Origin: Baffinella frigidus
Taxonomy: Eukaryota; Cryptophyceae; Cryptomonadales; Baffinellaceae
Assembly: GCA_026770585.1 (NCBI GenBank)
Contig: MU646423.1
Coordinates: 280,773 to 344,772, forward strand
Reading direction: 5' to 3'
Length of the DNA stretch: 64,000 nt
Translations under genes and position numbers: made by a program
The notes under the pieces: model-generated
What the model was told of the DNA's origin: nothing
The model's database searches: none
What the model saw: the letters and a program-made list of their open reading frames with translations, nothing else
In this document: positions 62,801 through 64,000 of the stretch, piece by piece
Layout of the letters: the number at the start of each line of letters is the position of its first letter
How positions within the stretch are numbered: the stretch's first letter is position 1

Positions 62801-63113
62801 TCAAGAAATGCTCACCCGCCTGAGCATGTTTAAATATATCGTCGAGCCCTTGCGTCCTATACTGGGTTGGTGGCTCACGAAGGCGCGCAGCTTGGATCTG
62901 TGAAGCAGGTGCGTCATGTCGTACCGTCAGTCCGACGAGGCGCCTCGAGTGGATGGTCTCAAGCGATTTGCAAGTGGGGAGCGCCAAGCTGCGGCGAAAG
63001 CGGAATCTTTGGGAGGGTCAACATACCGCGACGTCGACTACTTCGAACGTGACGTTCTTAGCTTCTAGCAGCGCGCGCATGCGCCGGCTTCGACATGTCT
63101 GCCCATCCCGCCA
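59891..63113 (-). CDS. Glutaredoxin / SH3BGRL-like protein, at least 4 exons
   Basis: Exons 5' to 3': about 63113-63027, 62756-62644, 61234-61196 and 59953-59891 (stop). Exon 1 reads VWRDGQTCRSRRMRALLEAK NVTFEVVDVA, where the thioredoxin-fold Cys, helix and second strand are expected (QTCRSRR would be a monothiol-type site). Exon 2 ends ASHTGSRSLPQ and exon 3 is VMVNGKLLGDFDE, the cis-Pro (LPQ) and VNG-x-x-x-G-x-DE blocks typical of glutaredoxins and SH3BGR proteins. Exon 4 is VQQLEDDGGLDKLLGLPPNS, a helical end. Junctions 2-3 and 3-4 are phase 0. Junction 1-2 does not agree in phase, so a small exon is missing or one splice site is wrong. The 5' end is not fixed. The large intron between exons 2 and 3 is 1.1 kb of heptamers. 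Confidence 0.75.
59985..60120. repeat. TTTAGGG heptamers in the last glutaredoxin-like intron
   Basis: Sense-strand CCCTAAA orientation for the minus-strand gene, 30 bp upstream of the terminal exon. Confidence 0.93.
60124..60315 (-). pseudogene. Two copies of the terminal exon's 5' edge with acceptor
   Basis: The true exon begins GTGGAGCAG/GTACAACAGCTGGAGGATG. Copies on the minus strand: CTGGAGCAG/GTAAAACAGCTGGAAGAG (60276-60303, with the same CAACTTGTTTCG before it) and GATGAAG/GTACATCAGCTGGAAGACG (60126-60150). Between them lies a GTAAATTTCGTTGCG hairpin (60181-60258). Confidence 0.85.
60181..60258. mobile_element. Hairpin element, GCAGTAAATTTCGTTGCG family
   Basis: GGCGCAGCGACATTCACTAC ... 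GTGCAGTAAATTTCGTTGCG, mirrored ends about 78 bp apart. See 8737 and 33548. Confidence 0.65.
60540..60730. repeat. CACACTCTGTAGAGTGT repeats
   Basis: ACACTCTGTAGAGTGT, an 8+8 palindrome, occurs at 60566 and 60656, with GTCCAGGACGAGCCCAC at 60590 and 60705. A roughly 110-bp duplication inside the glutaredoxin-like intron. Confidence 0.8.
60970..61110. repeat. GACTACAGGGCGA minisatellite
   Basis: About nine units of the type AGACTACAGGGCGAG with 12-16 bp spacing, intronic. Confidence 0.9.
61253..61365. mobile_element. Inverted-repeat element, GTAGGGCCCTAGGACCTGCC family, best copy
   Basis: TATCCCTTCAGTGGCGAGTA ... GCGAATATTCGC ... TCCGCCACTTGAGGGATA; the termini pair. See 7806-7914. Confidence 0.8.
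61545..62640. repeat. 1.1-kb TTTAGGG heptamer array, intronic
   Basis: The longest fairly homogeneous TTTAGGG array. It lies wholly between exons 2 and 3 of the minus-strand glutaredoxin-like gene, again CCCTAAA on the sense strand. A small CTACTAGGGGAAGTATTCCCCAG hairpin fragment is embedded at 62253-62276. Confidence 0.95.
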
Positions 63114-63483
63114 CACAGCTGTCAGGATCCAACCCCGAAGGGGGCAAGGTGCTGGATGAAGCAAGACGCGAAACAACTGCAGGACAACGCAAATCCACCT
63201 GCAAACGGTGCCAACGTGAGGGACACTGTGAACGCAGAACGACCTGCTCAGGGGTGATGGCGAGAGAAGAGGTGACAAGCTGGATCGATGGCGATCTGTC
63301 GGAGATGAGCGCTCCAGCCACCATTTTTTTGAACGAGAAAATAGTGGCCGGAGTTCCCCCTCACCACGCCAGAGCGCTAGACATATCCACTTTTGACATA
63401 TTTCAGGAGGAATCCAAAGGATTCTAAAGTCACTTGAGCCGTCGAGCGTTCTGGCGTGGCAAGTCCAAGCCGGAAGGGGAAGA

Positions 63484-64000
63484 ATGGAGGGCTCCGACGG
63501 CAGCAGCGCCGCCGGCACGGCGGTCGATCATCACGGCGACCACAAGAAGGGGCAGCCCGACCCGGAGGTGCTGCGTGCGAAGATCATCAGCGGTGCCAAG
63601 AAGAAACTCGCCGAGTCGGGCGAAAAGGTCAGCGACAGCTTGGACCCCTGCCCGCGTCCCCCCTGCCTCCTACCACGTGCCTCTCGACCCTCTCACCGTG
63701 CGGACGCGTTGTCAGCCAGTCGGTGCGGTAGTGGGCCACACGTCGCGGGGTTTTGCTGATCCATGCGTCGCGCCGCAGACACGTCTCAAGATGCTGCTGC
63801 GTCAGCGGCTGGAAGCGGCGGGCTGGGGCGAGGAGATGCAGGACTATCTTCGCGGTACCTGCAAAGGGTTGGACGTTTGCAGCTGTTTGGTGGATATATT
63901 TCGGGCATAGCTTTTCACCATTTCAGGGAACAGCACGGCCTGTTAGCTCTGAAAACCATGCAACCCAGAATTGCTGCTCTACTGCCCAGCTGGGCCAGCC
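63484..64000 (+). CDS. ENY2: ENY2/Sus1 homologue, first two exons (continues past the window)
   Basis: ATG at 63484. Exon 1 is 63484-63627 and exon 2 is 63779-63854 (GT-AG, phase 0 then phase 1). After a His/Gly/Asp-rich leader of about 30 residues the protein reads LRAKIISGAKKKLAESGEK / TRLKMLLRQRLEAAGWGEEM QDYLR. This matches the ENY2 helices (INxKLxExGExxxLKxLLRxRLxExGW). ENY2/Sus1 is a small helical subunit of the SAGA deubiquitinase module and of TREX-2, linking transcription to mRNA export. The C-terminal exon or exons lie beyond 64000. It is divergent from the glutaredoxin-like gene, with about 370 bp between them. Confidence 0.88.

Noticed and set aside
63095-63427. Plus-strand frame with a CKRCQREGHCERRTTC zinc-knuckle-like string
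   Set aside because: It overlaps glutaredoxin-like exon 1 antisense and lacks the CCHC spacing; probably chance.
1-64000. tRNA, rRNA or snRNA genes
   Set aside because: I found no cloverleaf with A/B boxes, no rRNA core and no snRNA Sm-site context by eye; a tRNAscan or Infernal run would be needed to exclude them.

Overview
The window looks like nuclear DNA of a eukaryotic alga with a complex plastid, most likely a cryptophyte. This is inference; no species marker is present. The reasons are short spliceosomal exons everywhere, plant-type TTTAGGG heptamers, a bipartite plastid presequence with a phenylalanine at the predicted signal-peptide cleavage site, and an RWP-RK transcription factor. 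Almost every long open frame in repeats (SLSL, RVQGSGF, VYGVWCM types) is a translated simple repeat. I rebuilt the genes below by hand from splice sites, reading phase and family motifs.

Layout. 1-2049: a plastid-targeted protein (minus) and a complete MYCBP/AMY-1 gene (plus) fired from a shared 183-bp promoter. 2050-9030: no convincing gene; telomere-like arrays, hairpin mobile elements and simple repeats. 9036-15861 (minus): a 13-exon gene with a metallo-beta-lactamase-like look. 16251-17013 (minus): the C-terminal part of a TIR-like gene, lying against a duplicate of the promoter and presequence from the left end. 20229-21693: a candidate exon and a truncated duplicate of the 5' end of a mitochondrial carrier gene, split by a transposon. 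22027-23911 (minus): a membrane-anchored ubiquitin-fold protein. 24656-26259 (plus): a complete SLC25A39/40-type carrier. 27292-27783 (minus): an orphan ORF. 31022-34650 (minus): ALKBH4. 35200-35658 (minus): a secreted Cys-rich protein. 35989-42664 (plus): a BTB-WD40 protein with a 933-base assembly gap. 47266-57780 (plus): a 20-exon gene coding for GAF, a cyclic-nucleotide-binding-like domain, RWP-RK and a Gln-rich tail. 59891-63113 (minus): a glutaredoxin/SH3BGRL-like protein. 63484 to the edge (plus): ENY2/Sus1, a SAGA/TREX-2 subunit.

Three genome-scale patterns stand out. First, introns are filled with degenerate telomere-like heptamers whose orientation follows the gene: CCCTAAA always lies on the sense strand. 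Second, introns repeatedly contain extra copies of the adjacent exon edge with its splice site, in at least ten places and seven genes. Third, many short hairpin elements of several families are present. The main family (about 120 bp, CAGGGGTACC ends) duplicates a TA target, shown by a filled/empty pair in the window. The genes are ordinary housekeeping and regulatory genes and do not form one pathway.
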